Source: Linanthus parryae (Eukaryota > Streptophyta > Magnoliopsida > Ericales > Polemoniaceae). Taken from it: a stretch of DNA of 64,000 nucleotides. The position numbers were made by a program, and so were the translations under genes. The notes below the pieces were generated by a model. It had not been told where the DNA came from, did not search any database, and saw nothing but the letters and a program-made list of their open reading frames with translations. Below are positions 11,206 through 23,451 of this stretch, piece after piece. Where the stretch lies: NCBI GenBank assembly GCA_023055425.1, contig JALGPY010000007.1, positions 21,710,001-21,774,000 of the forward strand, written 5' to 3'. Every line of letters begins with the position of its first letter. Position 1 is the first letter of the stretch.

Positions 11206-13743
11206 TCATACATTTTCCTTGCCACCGAAATAGACTGTACGCCCATACGTAGGATCACTGGAAGGATTATATATTACATCATAGAATTTAAACCCAGTTT
11301 CACTGTTAAACGATTCTGTGTTAGGATCCACTTCGTTTCCAAAACTGTCGATAGCTGTTATCCTTCGGATGTAGGCATCGTAATTGGCATTCCCTGAAGG
11401 AAGATGCCCACTACCCATTTCATGTCCCGGAGCGTCTTGTGGACCAAACACTTCCCCTCCCCAATCAGCATATGTAGCAAAAGTTTGTGAGCTCCGAGAA
11501 TAGCTTGCCTGGCCAAAACCCAATTCGCCGATCGTCTTCTAATATAAACCACCAATTTCCATCTTTTTCCTATAAATATGCAACAAATTAACTTTTGGAA
11601 TTATTTCGTTTTGCTCACGATAAATGGAAGTATTAGAATAAAAGTGTATGGAATATATGATGTTACCTTTTGCACTTTTAGTAAAGATTCTTTTACTTGT
11701 TTCCCTGAAATAGATATAAGATCCCGATGATAAGGAATACCAGGAGTTACATCCTTTGAAGTAACAGCGGATCCACACCGTGCATCAAAACATTTAGCTG
11801 AATTTGCCTGCATGATATACGCAAAAGATCTTTTATTGTATTCCGAAAAATATATCTTTTATTAAATAATAAAAATACGCACACAACCACGGAAAAATAA
11901 TAACCCAAACAAATAAAAACTAACAAGTGAAGATATTTACATTTGTTTTTATGAATATGTGGGTACTGGAGTCACCATAAAGAGTTGGATCCACCTAAGA
12001 CAAAGAAAGAAAACTAGTAAAAATGTTCATTTAGGGTATTTGAAATCCAAACTAAATAGTCTTAAAACTGATAATTTCAAGTAATTGTAAGCATACATAC
12101 CCTCCATCCAAATTCTATAAATTCATTTCCATTTTGAAGTTTAATTCGAGCAGCGCTATATTGTTTTCCTGCAGCGATCGGATTGTACGGGGTAATGTTT
12201 CCAAACGCTCCTGTGTATTGCTCGGCATTTTTTGTGCGGGCTACTGAGTCTGCTCAACACCACATCATATACAGAAATCAATTGGTCAACCATAAAAATA
12301 TTTTCAGAGTCGAAGGAACAACTTTAGAATTAGAAGATACAATGTATATCTAGTTACGATGAAAGCAATTCTGATTTCCATATACATATGTTGTTGTAGG
12401 AAAAATATCCAATCGATCGAACGTACCATTTTAAAATTAAAAGATTCAATGAATAAAATGGTACAGTAGATAGAGACACATCAGAAAACTTACGATAGTC
12501 CCACTTGCGCCACTCTCTATCGAAACCTTTGAAGCAAGTTTTTCCCGTATAAGATTATTCCTAGTGATCCTACTGTAGATAGTGCTTTCTGAGCTGACAG
12601 ATCTTGGCCACGTGGCAATCATCCAGCACACCATATTGTGCTCCACATACACTGGATCACCAGCCGCGCTAATCCACGTGGGGGCTGCGAGACAGGGCCC
12701 TCGCATACCACTGCACGGGACTTGTAGGGACTTAGTGGTTTGGAGGCTAGAGTAAGTCCTGTCGCGTGCGAGCCAAGCCCGCACGCGACCTTTAGTAACT
12801 GCTTTTGAGAGATTTATGGCACGAGCTCCATAAACCCGGTCAACCCGGTCAAACTCGGTCAACCCCATAACGGTTCCGGTATTCGCGCATAACGTGCTAT
12901 AACGGTCCCTATATATGCGGACGAACGTGCCGTTGTGGTTAAGCTAATTAAGCCGCCATTGATGGGCGCATTAACCACACTGCAACGGTCACATACTCCG
13001 TTATATATAGGACGTTAACCTTTCCATACAAAGGGGAACACATCAGTCATACGCGGAAGCTCTGCCAAACCCCTGTCTCTCTCTGAGACATTACTACTGC
13101 CTTACTCTCTCCCTACACACAACCCAACTCTTCCTGTGCCATTTCCGATTCTCTACTCTTTGTGTACACAGAGTGCTCCCCACCGGATTCTCTTGTGCAC
13201 ACCTACGAATTAAAACTGTCCCGATCGGACAACCTCCATCCTTTAGGCCACTATGTAGAGTGGCATTGGACAATGCGCGGCTCTCATTTTCAACCACGAA
13301 CTGAAATTTCTTTCCAAGCTCCAGCTATTTACATTGGAACGAAATATACAAATTAGTGTAAACTTAGTTACATAAATTGAGCCAAAAAGTAAATATAATG
13401 ACATACCTGGTAAGACTGATCCTGTAGTAGAGGATGATCAAACGCAAGTTGTTGGTAGAAATCCACACAATCATATATGTGTCCGTAATGAGTCTAACCA
13501 CATTTAGTAAGCCATTATGTTATTAGGTACTTGCATTCTTGAGATATATTTATGTACGTATTTTTAATGCATGTTTTTTCAATGTACCTTGATAGTCTTG
13601 AGAGAAGGTTTGTTCAGAAGTTTAAGTTGTTTCTCAAACTCCAGATCTTCTTCTGGAGACAAGTTTGCAACTCCATTGCATCCCACAAACAGGTAGCACA
13701 AGAATAGAACCCGTGGACCTGCGTATAATACTAATTGATTCAT
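11206..13743 (-). pseudogene. Neprosin-family (DUF239) gene, seven exons readable, disrupted
   Basis: Exons on the minus strand are: 13743-13588 (signal peptide after MNQLVLYAG, then EEDLEFEKQLKLLNKP), 13493-13407 (HIYDCVDFY, AFDHPLL), 13300-12494 (GCPIGTVLIRR / TRNNLIREK, split by a solo LTR at 12574-13201), about 12249-12101 (NITPYNP, EFGWR), 11994-11941 (VDPTLYGDSS), 11807-11667 (AKCFDARCGS) and 11538-11206 (YADWGGEVF, MGSGHLPSG, YFGGKENV, stop). These are landmarks of the neprosin activation peptide (PF14365) and neprosin domain (PF03080). The family consists of secreted plant proteins that include the pitcher-plant prolyl endopeptidase. Apart from the LTR, the exon 3/exon 4 junction is one base out of phase, and part of the usual segment between exons 6 and 7 is missing. 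The gene is therefore probably dead, although removing the LTR would leave exon 3 in frame (174 bp). Confidence 0.8.
12574..13201. mobile_element. 628-bp solo LTR inserted in neprosin exon 3
   Basis: The element runs from TGTAGATAG to TGTGCACA (TG...CA ends) with the 5-bp duplication CCTAC at 12569-12573 and 13202-13206. Inside, on the plus strand, a TATATATAGG box (about 13003) and a pyrimidine-rich stretch before the end suggest plus-strand transcription, opposite to neprosin. There is no primer-binding site, gag or pol, so it is a solo LTR. Its family differs from the tgatacggg solo LTRs. Confidence 0.85.
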
Positions 13744-14724
13744 TCCTTCTATTACATAATCGTCTGTTGAACGAGAAACCAATTCAAAAAGTATGAGTTG
13801 GAAGACATGAATACCTGACATATTGTTTGATGAATGCCTTTAGTAGTTGAGTGTTTAGGCAGACAGAGAGATGTATAATTCCTAACACAAAAAGGTTTGC
13901 TATAAATGGATTCACAAGCTATGTTCAGTACGATGAATGTGGACCAAAATGTATCATCTATGATCTACCTAGATATATCTATCTATATAAAAGTAAAGAA
14001 ATGACATTCTCCTTCTGCCACAAGGCATTTGTTAAGCATTCTTAGAGTGCCATTTGTCAAGAAGAACTTTCAAGTGCTACATACATAACATATGTGTACC
14101 AATTAAATTTTGTCAAGTTGGATTTTTTTTTGTCACGAAATACATTTAACATACAATATTTGTTACTATTGTATGTATTTGAGATTGGAAAATGTGATGA
14201 TCTTAATTATCACTTTCAGAATGAATGTTTGGACTGAAACGAACTTTGTTCATTGCATTTGCATTGAGATTAATGTTAATTGAAACTTGCAATGTAACTG
14301 AGTACATGTAATTGCCTATTCCAAAGAAACAGATGCTCAATTCAATGAATTTCCAAATACTACCTATGTTTCTGTGTACCTTTGATTCAAAGTTCCAAAC
14401 ATAACCTTTAGTTTAACATGTATGCACTTATTCAGTGAAACATGCAATTACTCGAAAGGTACTTTTTAATTCTCCATAAGGAAACCTTTCATGACCATAC
14501 ACATTTATAAAGCTAATAAAACCAAACAACAAAAACATAAATGTAGAAGCACACTTCTCTTTATAGACAATAGGACATCCTTGGATGATGCATAGTGACT
14601 TATTTGGTCACATAATAAGTCATTTTTTTACTCTCTTTTTTCCTTGAAGGAGAGTTTGTTTCGCACCCTATAGTATTAATTACTCTATTGTTAGTATGTT
14701 GGGACTCAATCAAAGACTCTTGGG
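13744..14724. other. Upstream flank of the neprosin gene, no gene seen
   Basis: A/T-rich DNA with no long open frame and no recognised element. It would hold the promoter of the minus-strand neprosin gene, but no core motif could be placed with confidence. Confidence 0.4.
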
Positions 14725-14944
14725 GTATGTTTGATTTTCTATGATTAGCGGTATTAGATGGGATAGTCCAGGTATTAGTTAAACTGTGTTTAGTTGTTCT
14801 AAACTAATTTTAATATCGGTACTAAATAGTAAAAATATAGTGTTTAATATCTCAAATTTGTCCCCTATCACATGAGGGTATTAGCCGGATTGGACTATTT
14901 GTATCTTAATGCAAAATTAATACTGCACGAAATCAAACACATTA
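14725..14944. mobile_element. Tourist-like MITE (tentative)
   Basis: Inverted ends ggtatgtttgattt (left) and aaatcaaacacatt (right) bound about 220 bp of non-coding sequence. The type resembles the gcatgtttggtgc ends of the element at 35323. The target duplication is not clear, because hairpin element D abuts its right end. Confidence 0.45.
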
Positions 14945-15637
14945 GGTAAAATTGCACAGGAGGTACCCATATTTTGCAAAAACAGGCATCTGGGTACCCA
15001 AATTTCAAAATCGTGCACCGCGGATACCCAAATTTTCAAAATCATGCACCGGAGGTACCTAACGCTAACTGCCGTTAACTTTCCGTTAACTTTCCATCCA
15101 TATTGGACGGAAAAATGTAAAGAGACTACTGTACCCTTATTTTCACCTCAATTTTTAAAAAAAATACAAGTTTTACTAAAAAGATCTAAAAAAATATAAA
15201 TAGTAAAATTTTAATTTAATAATTATATATATGTAAGATAATGCAATATTTCATCAAAACTATATATTTTTACATCACTTCAAGATATGAAACATGTTTT
15301 TATTAACATATATCCGCCAATCTTAAAGTCTTTAATTTTTTTAAATATTTTTTAAAAAAAAATCTCAAAATTCATAATATCAAAATGAAAAGTTAACGGA
15401 AGGGTACATGTGAAATTATCAAAGATACTCGTATGTTATCGTTTTATTAAAAAAATACATATGAAATTATGAAATTTTGAGATTTTTTAAAAAAATGTTA
15501 AAAAAAAAAGTTGTAGACTTTAAGATTGACGGATATATGTTAATAAAAAAATATTTCATATTTTGAAATGATGTAAAAATATGTAATTTTGATGAAATAT
15601 ATTGCATTATCTTACATATATCAAATTATTAAAATAA
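14945..15637. mobile_element. Hairpin MULE-type element D, right end missing
   Basis: The left end (ggtaaaattgcacaggaggta...) and inner landmarks (cgtgcaccgcgg, gttaactttcc, tttcacctc, gacggatatatg) match elements A-C. Homology stops near 15637 in the middle of the right arm, and the right terminus is absent, so it is a truncated copy. Confidence 0.6.
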
Positions 15638-15959
15638 AAAAATTGAGTGACACCAGTCTGCACATAGCTTTGCAAGGAAGGGATCGCTGATTTTTGTTAA
15701 TGTCATACACCAATTGTGGGTGTCAGTTGGCACTTAGTTGTGCTCCCAATATTCTCTTAAAGCGCCTAAATTCAGGTTTTACTTGTTATTGTTAGTGCAA
15801 ACAACTCAGCCAACTTGAAATAATATATTTCGTGTATTCAATTTATACTACAATTCCTTTCATAACCCCACAAGAAACAGAAATTTGTAATTTCCACATT
15901 GTCTTCTTATTTAAATGTGATCAGTGATAATATTTCCGACCTAGAAATATTATTAAGTT
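15638..15959. repeat. Segmental-duplication block B, left piece
   Basis: From about 15780 (caaacaactcagccaacttg, then a ttgtaattt motif and gtgat.a..ttccgacctaga) it aligns with 23755-23890 and 36540-36690. The Pack-MULE-like element at 15960-17578 cuts the block, and it continues at 17579. Confidence 0.55.
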
Positions 15960-17578
15960 GGGTAAAAGACATTTTCCACCCTCCATCTATGGACAAAAGA
16001 CATTTTGTCCTCTGATTTATGGAAAAATACATTTTCCACTCTTGTCAGAGTTAAAATTTAACACCACGCTAACGGAGGGTCGGAAAGACAAAATTACCCT
16101 CCAGATTAAAGCACATTACCCGTGTATAAATTCCAATTCTTCCCCTTCTCCTCTTATTTCTAACCCTAGCCCCCTCTTTCTTTCTCTCCCTTTCTTCACC
16201 ACCGGACACAACTCACACAAATCGCCTCCATTGCCTCCTCTGCTCCACCGCACCGTCACCTCTTTCTCTTCTTCTTCTTTTTCTTCCTCAGAAGGGCTTG
16301 CGGGGAGCCACCGATCGGAGTGCTGCCGCAGAGAAGGAAGCCGTCGATCTGGGCCAAATCGCCCGTGAAGCAGTTCGTCGGTTCGATCCAGGCACCGAAA
16401 CTTCTTCCCGGCAACGCCACAACCGGCGTCAGCACGCCCATGACTACTTCTCTGTTCTGTCGATTCCCCCTTTCTCTTTCACTCGATGAAGCTCTACTTC
16501 GGATTTTGGTTGTTGGGTTTGGTTTAGCACAGGTTTCGATTGGGTTTTTGGTTGATGGTAATTCGGTTGAGAGAGAGGTAGATACATATAGAGAGATCGA
16601 TGGAGAGACAATGATGATTTTGGTTTCTGTTTAATTTCCGTTTCTGTACATTGATTTGAAAAAATTCGATGATTCTAAGATTTGGGTCGGTGTGGGTTTG
16701 CTTCAATTTTAGCGATTGGCATCTGAAATTTACTCTCTGCTTCTGGGTTCAGCTCTGTTTTTTCTTTCTAAACAGAGTCTCTGTTCGTGTGAAAAATATG
16801 GCGCCTTTATACTTTTAAGCATTGTCTTGCCTTCTTTAGGTAATTTTACTCTCTGCTTCTGGGTAGGTTCTTTATGTTGGCCTAATGGGTGGGTGTTTAT
16901 CTGTTTGTCGATTGGGTTTCGTGTTGTTGAAACCTACCCAAGTCAATTTGGGTGGGTTGGTGGGAATTGGGTTATTGGTGGATGAGAAATAGAGCAGTGG
17001 TGGTGTTTGATTCAGTAGTGGTGGTTGTGGACTGTGGTTGTGGTTGTGATGGTTATAACTTATAAGTGGTGGTTGCTGGCAAAAGAGGGCATGTTGCTTG
17101 AAGCTGGTATAAAAGATATCCATTTTCCACCATCTAACTTGAAGATCTGGTTGAAGGTTGAAGGCAGACAAGGTTGGAATTTTCACAAACTCCAGCGCAG
17201 AATGTCCACCCCATGGTGGTTTAGGATGTCAGGTTTACATGCTTTGTGTAATGTACCTCTTCCTATGTTTCATGCTGCTGCTGCTGCTGCTGCTGCTGGT
17301 GGTGGTGGAGATTTGGTGGTAGTGGAGGTGGTGCTCAAGAACATCAAGAACATGAACACTATAATAAACCAAACAAAAAAGGGTGGTATTTGTCCGCAAT
17401 TAATAAGGGTAAAATGGTCCCAAAAGTCAGTTTGCACCGCTCCACTAACGGATTGTAACAGAAGGGTGGTATCTGTCTACCCTCCATCTGTTAATAGGGG
17501 TGCAAAATGTATTTTTCCATAAATCAGGGGGCAAAATGTCTTTGTCCATAAATGGAGGGTGGAAAATGTCTTTTACCC
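15960..17578. mobile_element. Pack-MULE-like element with gene-like cargo
   Basis: Termini are gggtaaaagacattttccac at the left and the complementary gtggaaaatgtcttttaccc at the right. The arms extend inwards about 150 bp (ctccatctatggacaaa / tttgtccataaatggag). The duplication TATTAAGTT lies at 15951-15959 and 17579-17587. The 1.3-kb interior is much more G/C-rich than the arms. It begins with a pyrimidine-rich stretch containing aaccctagc, like a plant 5' leader, and has overlapping open frames at 16256-16441 (minus) and 16298-16634 (plus) plus a (GCT)n/(GGT)n tract at 17274-17306. Acquired gene sequence is the usual explanation for such GC-rich cargo, but I could not identify the donor gene or its strand. 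Confidence 0.7.
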
Positions 17579-17772
17579 TATTAAGTTTGAGTAGGACTCA
17601 ATGAATATAAATTTCACAAGAGAGAGCAATATACCTAATAATTGGTGTTTAGCAAGCATTTGAAAGTTAGTCCACATAAAATCGCTTAATCTAATGGTTG
17701 TTTAGAGATGAATTGGTCCTAGTCTCATGAGCACATGTATGATAATTGTCTTTGAGCCTATTTAGTTACTAC
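17579..17772. repeat. Segmental-duplication block C
   Basis: Landmarks caatgaatataa, cctaataattggtgttta and gtcctagtctcatg recur at 23905-24060, 30675-30780 and 37125-37150, and inverted at 50195-50320. It ends where the LINE poly(A) begins. Confidence 0.6.
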
Positions 17773-20700
17773 TTTTTTTTTTTTATTTGCAAGAAGCGAA
17801 AAACAGCAACTACATTCCTCTACCAAGGATAACCATGTCCCTAACAACAAGACCAGTCACCTCATCCGGGGCTTCATCTAAAATAACAAGTCTTTCAACT
17901 TGATCTCTTCCCAGCTTGGCCAATGCATCAGCCACCACATTGGTATTTCTTTTGATGTGTATCAAAGAGCATTTACATCCTTGGAGCAGGGTTTGGATCT
18001 CTTGGATGATGGTAGAGTAATGGTGATAAGGACCTCCACCTTTGAGGATGAGGTTCACAGCTTCAAGGGAGTCACACTCCACTTCCACCTCAGTCAGGGA
18101 CATTTGATTGAATCAAAACCAACCCTCTATGAATCCCCCTCAACTCAGCTTCAAGCACGAAACTATAGCCAATATTTCCCAGATAACCCTTGATCCAGAG
18201 ACCTGTTTCATCACGAAGAACACCTCCATAGCCAGCTATTCCATTCCCTTCCTTCCTGCTGCCATCAGTATTCAATTTAACTTTGCCTGCACAATAAGGA
18301 CGCCAATAAGACATGATATCTGCGTTCCCCTCAATGGTTTCTTTAGTGAATGCTTCCGTAATCTCATCAGTCAACTTATAAGCATTTAGTTCTTTTACAA
18401 ACTGAGGTGTGTTAATCTGGTTGAAGCAATAATTATTGCGACATTTCCAGATAGTCCAACAACAGCTAATAAAAAGAACCTTACTCTTATAGCAAAGATT
18501 GACATCATTGAGATTATTATGGAACCAAGTTTGGAAATTATCATTCACAAGAAGAGAACACCAGTGAGGGGAAAAGATCATTGTCCAGAAGCTGGTAGCT
18601 TTAGGACAACTTCTGAAAATATGGTTCAAGTCCTCACTGGCCTCAGGGCAGTGAGGGCAAGAACCATCAAGAGTGAGACCTCTAATGAGTCTCTGGGAGT
18701 TAGTAAAAAGCTTCCCATGTTTGATTTTCCAAACAAAGAGAATAAGATTCATAGGCAGTTTCAGCTTCCAGAACCAAGTCCAATTCTCTCCCTCAGAGTC
18801 ATTGTTAGCTAACAAACCATAGGCAGAGGAGGTAGAGAAACTACCATTACTGTTCCCCAACCAAACCAAAGAATCAGCAGAATTGGGATCAGTGAGAATT
18901 CGTTTAGCAGAGATAGTATTAATGATATACTCAGGCAGGATATTCTCAATCAAAGAAAGATTCCAGCTTCTGTTATCATTAATGAGGTTGTTAACAGTGA
19001 GATTGCCATCAAAGAGGAGATTGAGAAATTTTTCCTGAAGAGAATAATTTCCCAGCCAATTATCATGCCAAATGGAGATAGACTTTCCATCTCCCACTTT
19101 ACATTATGCTTAGCAATAAACTTACCAAAATCAACAATATTCTTCCAAGCTCTAGTGCCATTCCTTTTTCTAGGTCAATTGAAAAGATTAAAGTCAGACA
19201 AGTATTTATCAGTAAGACATTTAACCCAAAGCTTATTAGGCTGAGTAATGAGACTCCATCCAAGCTTAGCCATGAAAGCCTTGTTTTGCAGCCCCATAGA
19301 TCTAAGGCCAATGCCACCATGCTCCTTTTTCTTACACACAGTGTCCCAATTAACACAGTGTATCTTTTTCTTGGTGCTAGTATCACCCCAAAGAAAACAT
19401 CTATTAATTTTATCAAGTCTGCTGCAAATATTAATAGGAAAAGCTTGAGTAAGCATAGTATAGATGGGGATAGCAGAGTTAACGGTCTTAATGAGAGTAA
19501 GTCTCCCAACCACAGAAAGCATAGAAGCTTTCCAACCTGAGAGCTTAAGATGCACTTTATCAATAACATGCCCATACTTAACCTTGCCAATTCTTTCCTG
19601 ATTCAAATTGATACCAAGATAAGTACCAAGGTTGCTAATAATAGGAATACCCAATTTTTGAGAAAGAACTCTAGCAGTGGACACCCTCACATTAGGAGAG
19701 ATCATGAGTCTAGACTTGCTAGGATTAACTTTTTGACCAGAAAGATCACAAAAATCATCAAGCACTTGTTTCAAAAAGTGGCAAGAAATACTATCAGTCT
19801 CAGCAAAAAGCAACATGTCATCTGCAAATAAAAGATGGGTGATGGGGGTGCCAATCTTAGAGATTTTCAAACCTTTCCAGAGTCGTCCTTGTTTCTCTAC
19901 TTGATTTCTCATACTAGTGAATCTCTCCAAACATAGCACAAACAGGTATGGGGATAGGGGATCCCCTTGCCTTAGACCTCTTTGAGCCTTAAAGAAAGGT
20001 AAGGCTTCACCATTCCAGAGTATAGAATACTCAACAGAGGAGACACAACTAATAATAAAGTTAATGATATCATTATCAAAGTTAAAAGCAACCAAATTAT
20101 CTCTAAGAAAAGCCCGGGAAAGTCTATCATAAGCCTTCTCAAGATCAATTTTGATGATCATGCCCCCTTTCTTACCTTTCTTTTTCCTAATGGTATGAAT
20201 AATCTCTTGCACAAGAATAATGTTGTCACTAGTAGTTCTTCAAGGGATGAAGCTAATTTGATTGGGAGAGATGATTATATCCATGATAGGTCTTATCTTA
20301 TCCACAAGGATCTTAGCAACAACTTTATAAGAAACATTACAGAGGCCAATTGGCCTAAACTGTTTAATTGTTTCAGGGGAGGCACACTTGGGAATGAGGG
20401 AGAGGAAGGTCTGATTTATCTCAGGGGGGATAACAAGGTTTTTGAAAATCTCAAGAATAGTTTCAACAACTTCAGAACCCACTGTTTCCCATCATGATTG
20501 ATAAAACCCTGCATTGAACCCATCAGGCCCAGGGGCCCTATTCTTATTGATAGACTTCATGGCTTTGTAAATGGTATCTCCATCCACAACCATGCCAATA
20601 GAGAGATTTTCAAAAGCAGTAAGGGGATTAACGTGAAAATTATAGTTAATCTCAACCTGGCTACAAGCCAAAGTATCAGTATAGAGGGAGGAGAAATAGT

Positions 20701-22075
20701 CCACCACATGAGACTTAAGCTCATATGGCTCATCAATCCAGCAACCAGAATCATTTTTCAGAAGGGAGATATTATTCTTCCTTCTTCTGATGATTGTGGA
20801 TAAATGGAAAAATTTGTATTCCTTTCCCCTAAAGATAACCAATTAATACGAGACTTTTGATGCCAGAGGGCTTCCTCTTGGCTAAGAACAGGGTTAAATT
20901 CAGCAACTAGCTGTTTCTCTAGGAGGTGGAGATTGCTACAAAACTTATTGCTAAGGCACTTTTGAATCCCATTAATTCTAGCAAGAAGAGTTCTTTTCTT
21001 TCTAAAGATATTACCAAACTCAACTTTATTCCAATTAAGCAGGAACTCACGAATATTATCAAGAGATAAAGAAAGAGAATTATGATCTTGCCAGTTGTCA
21101 GAGATGACTTGTTTGAAACTAGGGTGAGAGAGCCAAAAAAAATTCAAAACGAAAAAGGTTTATTTTTAATAGGCCTAATCATACCTTGAATATCCATACG
21201 CATGGGAGAATGATCAGAGTGAGTTCTAGGGAGGCAGGTGACCAAACTGTTGGGATATGCCACCTTCCAATCCAGGTTACAGAGAGCACGATCCAATCTT
21301 TCCCGAGTATTAGCCATTTCTTCTCTGTTATTCGCCCAAGTCATGGCAGGACCACAATTACCCAGATCCAGGAAGTTGCAGGTGTTAATATTGTTGATAA
21401 AAGCACTATTCTTTCTCACAGTATTGCTAGACCTGAGACTTCTCTTTTCTGAGGCACCATTGAAGTCATTAAAGTCACCCATAAGAACCCATGGCTCTTT
21501 AATGGTTGTGGCTTTATTTTTGAGGTCATTCCAGAGAATACTTTTCTGATTCTCATGAGGGCTGGCATAAACTGCTGAAAGAATACAGCTAACAAAGTTG
21601 ATTTTCTCCACTTTCACATGGATAGCTTGAGGACGGCTTTCCAAATGGGTGACATAGAGCATATGGGGGGTTCCAAAGGAGCCAGATCCCCCCTGCTCTA
21701 CCACAAGGGTCAACATAGAGTTTCTCAGAGAGACCCAGGTTATCAAAAAAATAACCCATATCCTCCAATTTCACCTTAGGTTCAAGGAGAATAGCAAGAT
21801 CAAACTTATGAAGATTTTTCAAATATTTGAAATTATTCTTAAAACCTTTAATTTTTGCCCCACGACAGTTCCAAAATAGAAAATTTGTTGTATCTATCAT
21901 AGAAAAAGATTCATTGTACCAGAATTTTGCAGCCTTAGCGATGCTCACTAATCTCTTCTTCGTACCCATCTTTGTGTCCCAATTGTTGACGTCTGCTCTG
22001 AGGAGAGATGGATCTATTCCTTCTGACATCATCCTGTACACTTTGAGATCCAAATTTTTCAGAACCCATGGAGAT
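17773..22075 (-). mobile_element. 5'-truncated L1-type LINE with RNase H, decayed
   Basis: The poly(A) tail is seen as a T run at 17773-17784, and the 5' limit near 22075 is set by where paralogous host DNA resumes. On the minus strand, in order: the last part of ORF1 (about 22060-21905); ORF2 from ATG 21900 with endonuclease motifs NCRGA, LLEPKV, MGDFNDF and SDHSPM; reverse transcriptase (GPDGFNAGFYQS, KIDLEKAYD, LRQGDPLSPYLF, LLFADDMLLF near 19830); the zf-RVT region (18.6-18.8 kb); and RNase H (LNTDGSRK, EAELRG, VECDSLEAV, VVADALAKL, 18.3-17.8 kb). The frame is broken at about 21746-21590, 20842, 20482, 20212, 19150 and 18100. It is inactive and lacks most of ORF1. Confidence 0.85.
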
Positions 22076-22339
22076 TTCACCACTACTGCCTTGTCTGTTT
22101 TCCTGCCACGACACAACAATCTTTTCGAAAACGTGAACAATGATTTTCAGAAGATTTTAGTACTAAAACGAGATGGTGCCTCGATAGGAGGTCACGGATG
22201 CACATGCTAAAACCCTTAAAGAACACTGTCATTTTCATCGGTGGCTACATCTCTTATATCATTTCTCAAACCATTTTTGGATTTTTTTCCTGATTGGATT
22301 GTTTGATACCACACACTATTGTTTAGGAACAAGCATATA
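22076..22339. repeat. Segmental-duplication block with empty Tourist site
   Basis: Aligns with 35250-35322 plus 35623-35690 and with 30430-30560 (ttcctgcc, gaaaacgt, agatggtgc, caggaggcca, tggctacat.tcttatat). The cccttaaagaac at about 22204-22215 corresponds to the site occupied by the Tourist element at 35323-35622. Confidence 0.55.
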
Positions 22340-23049
22340 CCACTCCGTCCCAGCTCTTACTACCCATTGCGGCTGGGCACGGGTTTTAAGAGTTGGGGCA
22401 GAAAGTCTATTTTACCCCTAGCCTAGTTTGTAAATTACAACTGTCACTATCACCTACCAACCCTGTCATTACAACTCTGTCACCACCACCACCACCTACC
22501 AGCCACCACCATCCACCATCAACACCACCATTATGCCACCTGAAACAAGAACACAACCAAATATATCAAATTTAACCAATTATGTACCAAAAAATACAGA
22601 TCTGACTAAAAATTCACGGATCTCAGAAAAAATTACAGGAGGGTGTAGAAAAGAAGATGAAGAAGAGAGAGAGAGAACAGATCTGGTAAAATTACAGGAG
22701 GGTCGCCCTCCACTATTGTCGCCGCCGTCGTCCTCACCTGCGTCCTCACCGCCAAACACCGGCGTCCTTGCCGTCATCTTCCACCAGCAACGAGCCCGTC
22801 GTATCTTCGCCCGTCTTCCACCATAACCATCGCCGAACCCTATTTACGCAAATAATCAGAAGAAGACGAAGAAGAAGAAACAGAGGCAAACACATCTAGA
22901 AACAGATAGAGAGAGAACAGATCTGGTACTTGGTCGCCCTCCACTGCTGCCGCTTCCATCGTCCTCACCGCCACACCGCCGTCGTCCTCACCTGCGTCCT
23001 CACCGCTACACACCGGCGTCTCATCCCCGGCAAACAGATCGATCGATCG

Positions 23050-23120
<71 letters not shown>

Positions 23121-23451
23121 ATATCTGTACTCAACGTCGCCACCGCCGCATAGACCGGCGTCCTCACCGCCGGCGATTTCTCCATCTCTACCGGTCTCTC
23201 TCCCTCTCTTTCTCTCTATCTCTTTCCCTCTCTCCCTTTCTTTCTCTCTCTCTATCCGTGTGTGTGTGGTGTCTGGTGAGTAGAGCGGAGTGGGATGTGA
23301 GTTGGGTGAAGAAGATAAGGGTAGGTAGGGTAGGGTTAGGGAGGGCAGTTTTGTCATTTCAAACACATTAAGGTTACCAAAAAAGGAAATTAGTAGAAAG
23401 AGTTGGGACAAACAAAAAAGGAAATTGATAGAAAGAGTTGGGACGGAGTGG
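22340..23451. mobile_element. Mariner-like TIR element (TA duplication) with internal repeats
   Basis: The ends are ccactccgtcccagctctt and its complement aagagttgggacggagtgg, flanked by TA on both sides (22338-22339 and 23452-23453). This is the pattern of Stowaway/mariner-type elements, though at 1.1 kb it is larger than a usual MITE. The interior is GC-rich and contains three diverged copies of a roughly 200-245-bp unit starting near 22662, 22905 and 23105 (gagagaacagatctgg / gtcgccctccact / cctgcgtcctcaccg). A long (GA)n lies in the third. No transposase was seen. Confidence 0.65.
23053..23119. repeat. (GA)n microsatellite
   Basis: About 33 GA units preceded by a (CGAT)n stretch at 23038-23052. 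The long Arg-Glu frames over it are repeat artefacts. Confidence 0.95.

Noticed and set aside
17025..17522. 165-codon frame with an Ala run
   Set aside because: The Ala run is a (GCT)n repeat and the frame runs into the MULE arm; no domain seen.
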